The notes beneath the pieces are model-generated. The model ran no database searches, was not told where the DNA came from, and was given only the letters and a program-made list of their open reading frames with translations. This document shows positions 53,244 through 61,368 of a stretch of DNA of 64,000 nucleotides, one piece after another. The stretch is from Haloprofundus halophilus (lineage in GTDB: Archaea; Halobacteriota; Halobacteria; Halobacteriales; Haloferacaceae), in NCBI RefSeq assembly GCF_003439925.1, contig NZ_QQRR01000001.1, forward strand, positions 868,001-932,000, in the 5' to 3' direction. Position numbers and translations under genes: made by a program. Within the stretch, counting starts at the first letter, position 1. Each line of letters opens with the position of its first letter.

Positions 53244-54040
53244 TCGGTCTCTTCGTCGCGCTCGCGGTGGTACACCGCGGTCCCGCCGGCGGCCTCGATG
53301 GACTGACGGGCGCGGCCTGCGCTCGCCTCCAGTTCGGCTTCGGCGGTCTTGTAGTCGGGCGCGCGCACCTTGATGCGGTACTCGGGCGACCCGACGTAGG
53401 AGACCGACAGTTCGATTTCGTCGCGGACGTCGCCGTTTCCTTCGGCGGCGCGGAGCGCCTCCTTGATGTCGTCGACCCCGTCGCCGGTCGGACACTGGAT
53501 GTCGACGTAGCCGGTGACGTTGACGTACGGCACCGAGACGTTCTCTCGGGCCGTCTCCACGATAGCCGAGGTCTCATCGTCGGAGAGGTCGACGTCTTCG
53601 AGCGCCTCCGCGCCGTGGATCGCCGCCTGCTCGAAACCGTCGTAGAGGCTTCCGAACTCGCTGTAGAGGGCGTTGGCGACGGTCTCGTACTGCTCGTCGT
53701 CGACGTCCTCGCCGAAGGCCAGCGACATCCACTTGTCGGCCTTCTGCTCGTTCTTCCACTCCTGTATCTTCTCCTTGCGCTGGTGCTCGTTGACGTCCTT
53801 CAGCGAGAGGTCGATCTGCTGGGAGGACTGATTGACGTCGAGCACCTTCGCGACGACCGTCTGTCCCTCCCGGACGTGGTCGCGGACGTTCTTGATCCAC
53901 CCGCTGGCGACCTCGCTGATGTGGACGAGACCGCGTCTATCCTCGTACTCTTCGAGGTCGACGAACACGCCGAAGTTGGCGATTTCGTCCACCTTGCCGA
54001 CGACGAGTTCGCCGTTGTCTGGCCAGCCGCGAAATTTCAT
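53240..54040 (-). CDS. eif2a: Translation initiation factor aIF2 subunit alpha
   Basis: The 266-residue alpha subunit of archaeal initiation factor 2, which delivers initiator tRNA. An N-terminal S1 OB-fold (about 8-83) has [23 protein letters not shown] and [10 protein letters not shown], followed by a helical domain and a C-terminal alpha-beta domain (about 170-260) with [13 protein letters not shown]. Its stop overlaps the nop10 ATG; rps27e ends 17 bases upstream of its start. The order L44e-S27e-aIF2alpha-Nop10 is conserved in archaea. Confidence 0.96.
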   Translation of the reverse strand: MKFRGWPDNGELVVGKVDEIANFGVFVDLEEYEDRRGLVHISEVASGWIKNVRDHVREGQTVVAKVLDVNQSSQQIDLSLKDVNEHQRKEKIQEWKNEQKADKWMSLAFGEDVDDEQYETVANALYSEFGSLYDGFEQAAIHGAEALEDVDLSDDETSAIVETARENVSVPYVNVTGYVDIQCPTGDGVDDIKEALRAAEGNGDVRDEIELSVSYVGSPEYRIKVRAPDYKTAEAELEASAGRARQSIEAAGGTAVYHRERDEETE

Positions 54041-54056
54041 GGGAAGAGTGAGGCGT

Positions 54057-54230
54057 TTACCGCGCCTCGACGGTTTCGGTCACTTCGCCTTCGAAAGCCG
54101 CTTTGCCGCCCGTCGGTCGGGCGAGCGTGCTGCCGCAGACGACGCAGTTGACGGGCGTCGCGGCGCGGTCGAAGACGACCTGTTCGTTCTCGCAGTCCGG
54201 GCAGACGACGCGGTAGAAACTTCCCGCCAT
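54057..54230 (-). CDS. rps27e: 30S ribosomal protein S27e
   Basis: A 57-residue ribosomal protein starting [20 protein letters not shown]. The zinc site is formed by CPDC (10-13) and CVVC (29-32), as in all archaeal S27e. It is between the L44e and aIF2alpha genes with three and 16 bases of spacing, in the standard archaeal order. The frame is too short to stand out by length but is supported by sequence and context. Confidence 0.96.
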   Translation of the reverse strand: MAGSFYRVVCPDCENEQVVFDRAATPVNCVVCGSTLARPTGGKAAFEGEVTETVEAR

Positions 54231-54233
54231 CGT

Positions 54234-54518
54234 CTACTCCTGGAACTCCAGTCGACCGGCGCGCCAGCCCTCGCGCATGTGCGCTTTCCCGCAGCTCGAA
54301 CAGCGGTACTTGAGGTTCGTCTTCTTCGTGGGCTTGTCACCGCCGGGCACCTTCGAGAACTTGCCGGCGTTGCCGATGTGCGACGTCTGGCGTCGGCGCT
54401 GTCGGTGCTGGACCTTCTTCATCCCGGTGCTGCGTCCGCTGCGTACCTTCTCGACCTCCACTTCGTGGTGGCCGTTGCAGTGCGGACAGTACGTGTTGAA
54501 ACGGCGTGGCATCTGCAT
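54234..54518 (-). CDS. rpl44e: 50S ribosomal protein L44e
   Basis: A 94-residue ribosomal protein starting [28 protein letters not shown]. It has the two zinc-ligand pairs CPHC (11-14) and CSSC (about 73-76) of haloarchaeal L44e, and the [22 protein letters not shown] segment. The sequence is almost identical in layout to the known haloarchaeal protein. It is the first gene of the L44e-S27e-aIF2alpha-nop10 run. Confidence 0.97.
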   Translation of the reverse strand: MQMPRRFNTYCPHCNGHHEVEVEKVRSGRSTGMKKVQHRQRRRQTSHIGNAGKFSKVPGGDKPTKKTNLKYRCSSCGKAHMREGWRAGRLEFQE

Positions 54519-54653
54519 AGCTATCTACCTTGCCGACTCTTTGCCGTCGCCCGTTAAAACGCGTTTGGTTCCGACTCGCCGAACGCCCCTCGATGCGGCG
54601 GCGACTGCTCGGTTACCGAAGTCGTTAAGCCCGAACCTTCCAAACGCACGACT

Positions 54654-54920
54654 ATGCAACAGCTCATCGTCCACGGAGACCCCGGCATCCGCAAGGACGC
54701 GGTCATCAACTACGACGGGAAAGAGCAGATCTGCTTCTCGATTCAGCGCCAAGGTGACTGGCACGGCCCCGACGAGGTGCAGCTGTGGTGTACCATCGGG
54801 ACCGCCGAAGAGCGCGAAGCGTACGAGAAGCGCGAGTACGTCCCCCACTGGCTCACCGTCGAGTCCATCGACGCCGAGGCGCTCGACGTCGTGAAAGCGC
54901 GCAGCGAGCTCTCGGTCTGA
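54654..54920 (+). CDS. HAH_0734-type small haloarchaeal protein
   Basis: An 88-residue protein starting MQQLIVHGDPGIRKDAVINY, a family restricted to haloarchaea and known only by genome-name label. It contains EQICFSIQRQGDWHGPDEVQLWCTIG and VPHWLTVESIDAE. It is predicted beta-rich. It is divergent from the L44e operon with 135 bases between. Function unknown. Confidence 0.85.
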   Translation: MQQLIVHGDPGIRKDAVINYDGKEQICFSIQRQGDWHGPDEVQLWCTIGTAEEREAYEKREYVPHWLTVESIDAEALDVVKARSELSV

Positions 54921-54938
54921 GTTCTCTTCTTCCGCCGA

Positions 54939-57407
54939 TTACGACCCGCCGCTACCCGGCAGTTCGTCGCGGTCGACCTCGTAGATTGTCACCGTCTCGG
55001 TCCGATACGCCACGGAGACGCCGGACACGTCGCCGACGGACGTCTCGCCGTAGCGCTCCCGCTCCGCAGGCCCGACCCAGACGTACCGGACGTCGTACTC
55101 GCGGAGCACGTCCACGAGCGCCGCGTCGTCGGTGAACGCGGCGTCGACCTGTTCGACGCGGTGGATGTAGGTGTCGAAGCCGCGATAGCCGATCTCGTGG
55201 CCCCAGCCGGCGACGGTCGGGATGCCGGTCAGCGTCGACGCCGGGTTCGAGTTCCAGCCGTAGCGACCCGGCGGGTACGGGTACGACCCCGACTCGGCGT
55301 TCGGGTAGTGGTACGTCCCCGGTGCGGACAGCAACGTCGGACGACTGGGCTTCTCGTCGAGCCACGCGATAGCTTTCGCCTCCTTCGGATGGTCCGTCTC
55401 GGCGAACTGCGTCGCGTCCAGCGTCGGCTCGCCGGCCCCCTCGAAGTGGTTACCGAGCGCGAGCGGCGCGTAGAAGCCCGTCGAGACGACGAGACAGAGC
55501 GTGAGACCGAGCGCGAGCGTCCGCGCCGTCGCCGTCGCCGCCTCCGACGCGCGGACGGGAGACGACTTCGTCTCCGCGTTAGCCCCGGTGCCGCCGTCGG
55601 CCCCGGCGCGGTCGCCGGTCTCGGTGCCGCCGTCGGTCGCGGTACTGCCGTCGGTCGCGGAGACGGCCCGCCGGATGCGCGTCGGCAGCGGGCGGGCGAG
55701 CAGGAGCGTCAGCGCCGGGCCGAGCGCCGTCGCCCACAGCACCCACACCTGGATGTACGTCTTGAACACGGTGTTCATCCGGAGCGGTCCCGCCTGCTCG
55801 TTGACGTAGAGGAACTCGACGAGCAACACGAGTCCGGCCCCGGCGACGACGAGCACCGTCTCGAACCCGACGTCGCGGTCGAACGCGAGCGCGACCCAGC
55901 CGAAGACCAGAAGCGGGAGGATCAGCGCGACGGCCGCCATCCCCTGTCCGACGGCGACGACGACCACGCCGACGACGGCGGCGGCGAGCAGCCACGTGTC
56001 GCCCTCGGCCAACCGCGAGAGGAGGTAGGCGGCGAAGCCGGCGACGAACGCGCCGTGGACGAGCAACAGCGCGCCGAGGCCGCTCCGATTCGCCGGGCCG
56101 AGGAGCGCCACTTCGCGGCCGGACGCACCCGTGAGCAGGAACGGAGCCCCGAGCGCCGCGCCGACTACCCCCGCGACGGCGACGAGGCCGACGGCGACGA
56201 CGAGACGCCCGGCCTGTGCCGGCAACAGGTCGTCGTCGTCGCTGTACCGCACCGCCGAAGCGACGCGGTCGGGAAGCAGGGTTTCGGGTCGCGCGGGCGC
56301 GAACACGAGTGCGAGCGCCGCGACGCCGAACAAGGAGGGGAAACTCCACGTGTCGAGAACGAGCTGGAGACCGCCGAGCGCCGGCAGCGCGACGAACAAC
56401 AGCGTTCGACGAAGCGGCCGCTCCGACTGCGGCGTCTCGAAGTACGCGAACGCGAGCGCCGCTCCGAGGAGCAGAAACGGCGTTCCCATCATGTGGCCGT
56501 GCAGGTCGCCGTTGAGCCACGCGAAGAACGGGAACTCGTTTATCGTCCCCTCGATGACGCGGCTCGCGGTCCAGTAGCTGAACGAATCGGTGCCGGCCAG
56601 CAGTTCGTCCGGCGAGTACTGCGTCGTCTCGGCGGCGATAAGTCCGGCGAGCGGGCGCCGCACCGGTTCGGGGAGCAACGTCAACGCGACGCGACCCCCG
56701 GTGACGAGGTTGCTGGCGAGACCGACGAAGAACGCGGACAACAGCCCGGCGGGCCGACGCGCGCCGCCGCGACTCGACGCGACCGACCCCGCGAGGTCGA
56801 ACGTCGCAGTGACGAGCATCGCGTAGAAGCCCGCGAGCGAGAGGTTGTAGGCGAATCTCGCGGGCGTGTCGGTGAGCATCGCCAGAAGCACCGTCAGCAG
56901 GTGCCCGCCGTAGTAGTACTGGACGGGCTCGCCCGCGAACCAGAAGTCCTCCGGCGGGAGCGCGTCGGCGCGGAGCAGCGCCTTCAGCAGGCCGAAGTCG
57001 AGGAACTTCTCGCCGCCGGCGGCGTGGACCGCGGGGTCGACGGCGCGAATCGAAAGCAGGAACGCGAACGCGACGACGAAGACGACCGCGGTGTCTGCGA
57101 CCGCGCGCCTGTCGACGTCGAATCCGGACGCGAGAACGAGACGGCGTTCTCGGAGCGCCGCGAGGTCGAACGCCGTCGCCGCCGAGAGCGAGAGCAGGAC
57201 GGCGACGGCGACGACGACGGTTCCGAGGCCGAACGAGAACTGGCCGACCCAGTGGGCGACGAGCGTCGAGACGAGAAGCGACAGCGGGAGCGCGAAGCCG
57301 GGCCCGCGGCCGGGGACGTGTCGAAAGAGCCGCGCCGCGAGCGGGAGCCCGAGGACCGCCAGCACGGCGTAGAGGACGAGCCAGACGGCGACGTACAGAT
57401 ACTCCAT
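54939..57407 (-). CDS. DUF2298 large membrane protein
   Basis: An 822-residue multispanning membrane protein of the DUF2298 (Chlor_Arch_YYY) family, with about 14-16 helices. The family's Tyr motif YYYGGH lies at about 164-169 (PVQYYYGGHLLTVLLA). After a long soluble segment around 620-660 rich in Gly/Thr/Ala, the C-terminal periplasmic part has LSAPGTYHYPNAESGSYPYPPGRYGW and HEIGYRGFDTYIHRVEQVD. Members resemble GT-C glycosyltransferases in topology; activity is unproven. It is divergent from the GT2/GtrA genes, which supports a glycan-related role. Confidence 0.87.
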   Translation of the reverse strand: MEYLYVAVWLVLYAVLAVLGLPLAARLFRHVPGRGPGFALPLSLLVSTLVAHWVGQFSFGLGTVVVAVAVLLSLSAATAFDLAALRERRLVLASGFDVDRRAVADTAVVFVVAFAFLLSIRAVDPAVHAAGGEKFLDFGLLKALLRADALPPEDFWFAGEPVQYYYGGHLLTVLLAMLTDTPARFAYNLSLAGFYAMLVTATFDLAGSVASSRGGARRPAGLLSAFFVGLASNLVTGGRVALTLLPEPVRRPLAGLIAAETTQYSPDELLAGTDSFSYWTASRVIEGTINEFPFFAWLNGDLHGHMMGTPFLLLGAALAFAYFETPQSERPLRRTLLFVALPALGGLQLVLDTWSFPSLFGVAALALVFAPARPETLLPDRVASAVRYSDDDDLLPAQAGRLVVAVGLVAVAGVVGAALGAPFLLTGASGREVALLGPANRSGLGALLLVHGAFVAGFAAYLLSRLAEGDTWLLAAAVVGVVVVAVGQGMAAVALILPLLVFGWVALAFDRDVGFETVLVVAGAGLVLLVEFLYVNEQAGPLRMNTVFKTYIQVWVLWATALGPALTLLLARPLPTRIRRAVSATDGSTATDGGTETGDRAGADGGTGANAETKSSPVRASEAATATARTLALGLTLCLVVSTGFYAPLALGNHFEGAGEPTLDATQFAETDHPKEAKAIAWLDEKPSRPTLLSAPGTYHYPNAESGSYPYPPGRYGWNSNPASTLTGIPTVAGWGHEIGYRGFDTYIHRVEQVDAAFTDDAALVDVLREYDVRYVWVGPAERERYGETSVGDVSGVSVAYRTETVTIYEVDRDELPGSGGS

Positions 57408-57442
57408 CTACCGGTGGAACGCGAGCGCGCCAATAAACCGTT

Positions 57443-57505
57443 TCTGGTTGCCGGGGCGGGCATTCTGGTTACCGGGGCAGGCGCTCTGGTTGCCGGAGCG
57501 GGCAC
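57443..57505. repeat. Three 21-bp tandem repeats
   Basis: TCTGGTTGCCGGGGCGGGCA(T) and two variants repeat at 57443-57463, 57464-57484 and 57485-57505. The array lies in the divergent gap between the DUF2298 and GT2 genes, so here it is upstream of both, unlike the other arrays. Confidence 0.8.
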
Positions 57506-57591
57506 GTTCCCCGGGGCCGCCGACCCGGCCGCGCCCGGCGGCTCGGGTTCGAGTCAAATACTTTTTTATCGCTTGAAAGAAATCGCGGCCC

Positions 57592-58377
57592 ATGTCACGT
57601 TCCGTCGGTGTCGTCGTCCCCGCGTATCGGCCGGACGTCGACCGGCTCGCGGCCTACCTCGAGGCGCTGACGGAGCGGCTGGACCCGGAGGCGGTCCGCG
57701 TCGAACTCGACGCACCGACGCCGGAGTCGGTCGACGAGCTCTCGTCGCTCCCGGCGACGGTGAACGTGTCGCCGGTCCGTCGCGGGAAGGGGGCGGCGAT
57801 AACCGCCGGCTTCGAGGCGCTATCGACGGACGTGCTCGCGTTCGTCGACGCCGACGGTAGCACGCCGACCGACTCGTTCGCAGAGGTTCTCGCGCCGGTG
57901 CTCGCCGGCGAGGCCGACCTGAGCGTCGGGTCGCGTCGACACCCCGACGCGACGGTGACCGCCCACCAGACGCTCGCCCGCCGCCGCCTCGGCGACGGCT
58001 TCGCGTGGCTCGCAAAGCGACTACTCGACACGGAGCTGTACGACTACCAGTGCGGCGCGAAGGCGATGACCGCCGAGGCGTGGGCCGACGCTCGGAGCCA
58101 CCTCTACGAACCGGGCTTCGCGTGGGACGTCGAACTCGTCGCCGTCGCCGCCGCGTTGGACCACGCGGTCGTGGAGGTGCCCGTCGAATGGGAGGACAGA
58201 CCGGGGTCGACCGTCTCGCCGATTCGGACGAGTCTCGACCTCGGGCTGAGTCTGCTGTCGGCGCGCCACCGCGCGAAGCTCATCCGCGAAGACCGACTGC
58301 ACGCGATGCTCGACGCCCGCCGGTCGACGACGCCGTCGCTCGTCGAACGCCTCGGGCCGGACCCGATAGAGGAATGA
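57592..58377 (+). CDS. Family 2 glycosyltransferase (dolichol-phosphate sugar synthase-like)
   Basis: A 261-residue GT-A enzyme. It starts MSRSVGVVVPAYRPDVDRL, with the nucleotide-binding strand, then GKGAAITAGFEALSTDVLAFVDADGSTPTDSF including the D-X-D motif (about 84-88) and a later YDYQCGAKAMTAEAW. It lacks a C-terminal membrane helix. It overlaps the GtrA gene by four bases (ATGA), a pairing that usually moves sugars across the membrane on a lipid carrier for glycan synthesis. Possibly part of S-layer or surface-protein glycosylation. Confidence 0.9.
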   Translation: MSRSVGVVVPAYRPDVDRLAAYLEALTERLDPEAVRVELDAPTPESVDELSSLPATVNVSPVRRGKGAAITAGFEALSTDVLAFVDADGSTPTDSFAEVLAPVLAGEADLSVGSRRHPDATVTAHQTLARRRLGDGFAWLAKRLLDTELYDYQCGAKAMTAEAWADARSHLYEPGFAWDVELVAVAAALDHAVVEVPVEWEDRPGSTVSPIRTSLDLGLSLLSARHRAKLIREDRLHAMLDARRSTTPSLVERLGPDPIEE

Positions 58378-58826
58378 GGCTGAATCGCACGGCGACCGAA
58401 CTGCTGTCGGGCAAGCGATTCGGGCAGTTCGTCTCCGTCGGCGCGCTCGGCGCGGTCTTCGACCTGACCGTCAGCGCCGTGTTGACCGTCTGGTTCGGCG
58501 TGCTCGCGGAGGTGGCGAAACTGGTCGGCGCGGAAGTCGCCATCGTGGTCATGTTTCTGATCAACGACCGCTGGACGTTCGCCGACGAGGGCGCGTCGGG
58601 AGCGTTCCCGGCGGCGCGGCGACTGCTGAAGTCGAACCTCGTCCGCAGCGGCGGTCTCGCGCTGCAGTTCGTCGTCGTCCGCGTGCTCCGCCAACAGGAC
58701 GTGAGCGTCGTCGTCGCCGGCTTCGACTTTTGGCAGGTGATTCCGCTCCCGGTGGCGATTCTCGCGTCGATGCTGCTCAACTACGTCGCGGAGAGTTTAC
58801 TGACGTGGCGCGTGGCCAGCGAGTGA
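58374..58826 (+). CDS. GtrA-family membrane protein
   Basis: A 150-residue protein with four membrane helices (about 15-40, 45-68, 85-105 and 120-145). It has the GtrA signature RFGQFVSVGALGAVFDLTVSAVL near the N-terminus and FLINDRWTFAD (about 62-72). GtrA proteins act in transfer of lipid-linked sugars across membranes. Its ATG overlaps the GT2 stop, indicating translational coupling. Confidence 0.9.
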   Translation: MRLNRTATELLSGKRFGQFVSVGALGAVFDLTVSAVLTVWFGVLAEVAKLVGAEVAIVVMFLINDRWTFADEGASGAFPAARRLLKSNLVRSGGLALQFVVVRVLRQQDVSVVVAGFDFWQVIPLPVAILASMLLNYVAESLLTWRVASE

Positions 58827-58911
58827 GCGGCGGCGAACGATACCACGGCGGAAACTGACATACGGCGTCGGAATCACAACCCTTAACCGAGGGCATCCTG
58901 TTGTCAGAAGT

Positions 58912-58986
58912 AGCGGGATGGGATAGCCAGGAGATTCCGCCGGGCTCATAACCCGGAGATCGGTAGTTCAAATCTACCTCCCGCTA
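58912..58986 (+). tRNA. Initiator tRNA-Met (CAT)
   Basis: A 75-nt tRNA without encoded CCA. The acceptor stem is AGCGGGA pairing with TCCCGCT plus discriminator A. The anticodon arm CCGGG-CTCATAA-CCCGG has anticodon CAT and the three G-C pairs (GGG/CCC) next to the loop that mark initiator tRNAs. The first pair is A-T, another initiator feature in archaea. The T arm is GGTAG-TTCAAAT-CTACC. A C/T-rich, CTTAAC-containing sequence about 35 bases upstream could be its promoter. Confidence 0.94.
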
Positions 58987-58992
58987 TCTTCT

Positions 58993-59043
58993 GTGGCGCA
59001 CACAACGAACGACGAGCGAAGCGAGTCGTGAGATGTGCGCCAC
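58993..59043. repeat. Inverted repeat downstream of the initiator tRNA
   Basis: GTGGCGCACA at 58993-59002 and its reverse complement TGTGCGCCAC at 59034-59043 form a 10-bp perfect stem. A shorter inner repeat ACGAC/GTCGT around GAGCGAAGCGA nests within it. It begins seven bases after the tRNA end. It could be a terminator hairpin or a remnant of an integration site. Confidence 0.75.
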
Positions 59044-59102
59044 GACGATAGCTTAGTGGTCGTTTGAACGAGAGGACGAGCGAACAGCGTGAGCGAGTCC
59101 GC

Positions 59103-59127
59103 GTAGTTCAAGTCTACCTTCCGCCAC
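59103..59127 (+). pseudogene. Decayed 3' fragment of the initiator tRNA
   Basis: The sequence from 59103 to 59127 matches the T arm and 3' acceptor strand of the tRNA at 58962-58986 with five or so mismatches: GTAGTTCAAGTCTACC is followed by TTCCGCCA. No matching 5' acceptor or anticodon arm precedes it, although 59048-59060 has D-arm-like TAGCTTAGTGG. This looks like a partial tRNA copy, as left by integration at a tRNA 3' end. Confidence 0.55.
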
Positions 59128-59145
59128 TCCCTGCCGACGGACCGC

Positions 59146-59328
59146 TCACTGCCGCTCTGGTGGCTCTGCTCCGTCGGAGAGGAAGATGCTGTCCTGCGTC
59201 GGGTCGAAGTACACTTCCAGCGCACGCAACGTCCCGGCGTACGCCGCGGTCATGACGAAGGTGAAGCCGATGAGGGCGGGGAGGAGGAGTTCGACGACCA
59301 TCGTCCGAACGTCGTTTTCGGCCGACAT
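59146..59328 (-). CDS. 60-residue single-TM protein
   Basis: A small protein starting MSAENDVRTMVVELLLPALIG, with one hydrophobic helix (about 9-35) and a polar tail LRALEVYFDPTQDSIFLSDG. It has no cysteines. It follows the Rieske gene on the same strand, with 32 bases between. The acidic tail and composition look like real haloarchaeal coding sequence. Function unknown; pairing with the Rieske protein is only positional. Confidence 0.65.
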   Translation of the reverse strand: MSAENDVRTMVVELLLPALIGFTFVMTAAYAGTLRALEVYFDPTQDSIFLSDGAEPPERQ

Positions 59329-59360
59329 AACGTATCCGGTAAGTGCGTCGGCCCTGACTC

Positions 59361-59780
59361 TCACGTCCCCGTGAAGTCGATTCGACTGCCCGACGAGAGG
59401 TCGTGCTCGCCGGAGGGGCCGAGATGCTCGAACCGAAGCGAGTCGTCGGCGAGGTACGCCGCGTCGCCCTCGACGGCGACGTCGACTTCGTCGAGCGTCG
59501 CGCCCTCGCAGGGGCCGAAGTCGCAGTAGCCGGTCGCCTGGCCGAACGTCGCGCCGTGTTTCTGACAGACGATGTCGCCGTTTCTGACGAGCGCACCCGA
59601 CCCCTTGTCGAGGCGCACGTCGGTCCAGTGCTGACAGTAGTTCCGGAAGGCGACGACGGTTCCGTCGTCGAGTTTCGTCAGAATCGCCTCGCCGCGCTCG
59701 GTCCCCTCCCGGAACGTGAACAGCAGCGTGCCGTCCGTCGGGACCTCCGAGAGTGCGGCGATTCGCTGGTCGTCGTCCAT
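59361..59780 (-). CDS. Soluble Rieske [2Fe-2S] protein
   Basis: A 139-residue Rieske-type ferredoxin. The cluster ligands are C-X-H at 49-51 (YCQH) and C-X2-H at 72-75 (CQKHG). There is no membrane helix or Tat signal, so it is soluble, unlike the Rieske subunit of a cytochrome bc complex. An acidic C-terminus follows. The typical role is electron transfer to an oxygenase or, in some enzymes, a regulatory subunit. No oxygenase gene is adjacent. Confidence 0.9.
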   Translation of the reverse strand: MDDDQRIAALSEVPTDGTLLFTFREGTERGEAILTKLDDGTVVAFRNYCQHWTDVRLDKGSGALVRNGDIVCQKHGATFGQATGYCDFGPCEGATLDEVDVAVEGDAAYLADDSLRFEHLGPSGEHDLSSGSRIDFTGT

Positions 59781-59849
59781 ACCGTCTCTCGTCGCGCCGC
59801 CTTTGAACGTCTTTCCGTCCGCGGTTTCCGCACTCCGACTCGTGCAACT

Positions 59850-60779
59850 CTACGACTCGTACAACTCCTCGACTCGCGTCTCGTACAACCGAGAGAGCAG
59901 CCGCGTCACCGGCCCCGTCTCGACGTCGATACCGTCGACGGTGCCGACGGGGCGAATCTCGCGGGTCGAACTCGTGACGAACACCTCGTCGGCCCCCCGG
60001 ACGTCGTCGGGCGTGAAGAAGCCCTCCCGAACCGGGATGCCCTCCGACTCGGCGAGTTCCAGGACGATGTCGCGGGTGACGCCCGGGAGCACCGGACCGT
60101 CGAGACTCGGCGTGCAGAGGCGCTCGCCGTCGACGAAGAAGACGTTGCTCGTCGCCCCCTCGGCGACGTAGCCCTCGTCGTCGAGGACGAGCGCCTCGTC
60201 GGCGCCCGTGACGCGGAGTTCGAGAAGCGCCAAGATGCCGTTGAGGTAGTTGTGCGTCTTCGCTTTCGACGGGAGCGCCCGATTCGAGGGGCGCCGCGTC
60301 TTCACCGTCTGCAACGTCGCCGGGCCGTCCCACGGTTTCTCGCCGCCGACGCCGCCGCGACCCAGCGGCGAGAGGGTGACGACGACGGTGGGGTCGACCT
60401 CCGGCGAGGGGGTGAGTTTCCCGGGTTGGACGCCGCGACTGATGGAGAGTTTCACCGAGGCGTCTCCGAGTTCGTTCGCCGCGAGCGTCTCCTCGATTCG
60501 CCCGCGGAGCGACTCGTCGGAGAGGCCGTGGTCCAACTGGAGAATCTCGCACGACTCCGCGAGTCGGTCGGCGTGGGCGTCCCACTCGAACAGGTGGCCG
60601 CCGTAGACGCGGAGCGTCTCGAAGGCGGCGTCGCCGTACATGAACCCCCTGTCGCGGACGTTCACCGTCGCCTCCGAAGCGGGAACGAGTTCGCCGTTCA
60701 CGTGGTAGACGAGTTCCGCGTCGCTCGCGGAACTCGCTCCGCCGGTTCCGCCATCGTTGGGTGTCTCTCGTTCACTCAT
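59850..60779 (-). CDS. pabC: Class IV aminotransferase-fold aminodeoxychorismate lyase
   Basis: A 309-residue PLP enzyme of the branched-chain aminotransferase fold. The PLP-lysine lies in KAKTHNYLNGILA (about 166-178), and RDRGFMYGDAAFETLR (about 41-56), GYVAEGATSNVFFV (about 208-221) and the C-terminal VTSSTREIRPV are typical of class IV. Its position as the last gene of pabB-pabA-pabC argues for conversion of aminodeoxychorismate to p-aminobenzoate for folate. It overlaps the pabA stop by eight bases. A branched-chain aminotransferase role is the main alternative. Confidence 0.87.
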   Translation of the reverse strand: MSERETPNDGGTGGASSASDAELVYHVNGELVPASEATVNVRDRGFMYGDAAFETLRVYGGHLFEWDAHADRLAESCEILQLDHGLSDESLRGRIEETLAANELGDASVKLSISRGVQPGKLTPSPEVDPTVVVTLSPLGRGGVGGEKPWDGPATLQTVKTRRPSNRALPSKAKTHNYLNGILALLELRVTGADEALVLDDEGYVAEGATSNVFFVDGERLCTPSLDGPVLPGVTRDIVLELAESEGIPVREGFFTPDDVRGADEVFVTSSTREIRPVGTVDGIDVETGPVTRLLSRLYETRVEELYES

Positions 60780-61368
60780 CGTCGACGTACTCCTTCAGGA
60801 AGTTCGCTACCATCTGTTTACCGCTCTCGGTGAGGATGCTCTCGGGGTGGAACTGGACGCCGACGTGCGGGCGCGTGCGGTGCCGAACCGCCATCACGAC
60901 CCGACGCTCGTCGTCGGTCCACGCCGTCTCGACCAGTTCGTCCGGAAGGTCGCCGCGCTCGACCGCCAGCGAGTGGTACCGCCCGACCGAGAGCCGTTCG
61001 GGAAGGTTCGAGAAGATGCCTTCGCCGTCGTGGACGACGGTCGAGGGTTTCCCGTGGACGACGTCGGGCGCGTGGCCGACCGGCGCGCCCGCGGCCGCAC
61101 AGAGCGCCTGATGACCGAGGCAGACGCCGAGCGTCGGGTAGTCGAGGTCGCGGAACACCGCCATCGAGATGCCGGCGTCCTCGGGCGTGCCGGGGCCGGG
61201 CGAGACGACGATGGCGTCGGGGTCGAGTTCCCGAATCTCCTCGACCGTGACGGCGTCGTTCCGGCGGACGACGACGTCCGCGAGTTCGCCGACGTACTGG
61301 ACGAGGTTGTAGACGAACGAGTCGTAGTTGTCGACGACGAGCACCGTGGGGAGGGTCTCCGCACTCAT
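60772..61368 (-). CDS. pabA: Aminodeoxychorismate/anthranilate synthase glutamine amidotransferase
   Basis: A 198-residue class I glutamine amidotransferase providing ammonia to the PabB partner. Triad: Cys in GVCLGHQ (about 83-89) and His-Glu in QFHPES (about 174-179). The N-terminal [15 protein letters not shown] and SPGPGTPED are typical of the TrpG/PabA branch. It overlaps pabB by four bases and pabC by eight, so the three are one operon. Confidence 0.93.
   Translation of the reverse strand: MSAETLPTVLVVDNYDSFVYNLVQYVGELADVVVRRNDAVTVEEIRELDPDAIVVSPGPGTPEDAGISMAVFRDLDYPTLGVCLGHQALCAAAGAPVGHAPDVVHGKPSTVVHDGEGIFSNLPERLSVGRYHSLAVERGDLPDELVETAWTDDERRVVMAVRHRTRPHVGVQFHPESILTESGKQMVANFLKEYVDDE

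Noticed and set aside
59041-59127. A second functional tRNA or an intron-containing tRNA
   Set aside because: No 5' acceptor strand pairs with the 3' TTCCGCC end and there is no anticodon arm; only D-arm-like and T-arm-like pieces remain.
59361-59780. The Rieske subunit of the cytochrome b complex
   Set aside because: It has no membrane helix or Tat signal and lies 42 kb from the cytochrome b genes, so it is more likely a soluble oxygenase-type ferredoxin.
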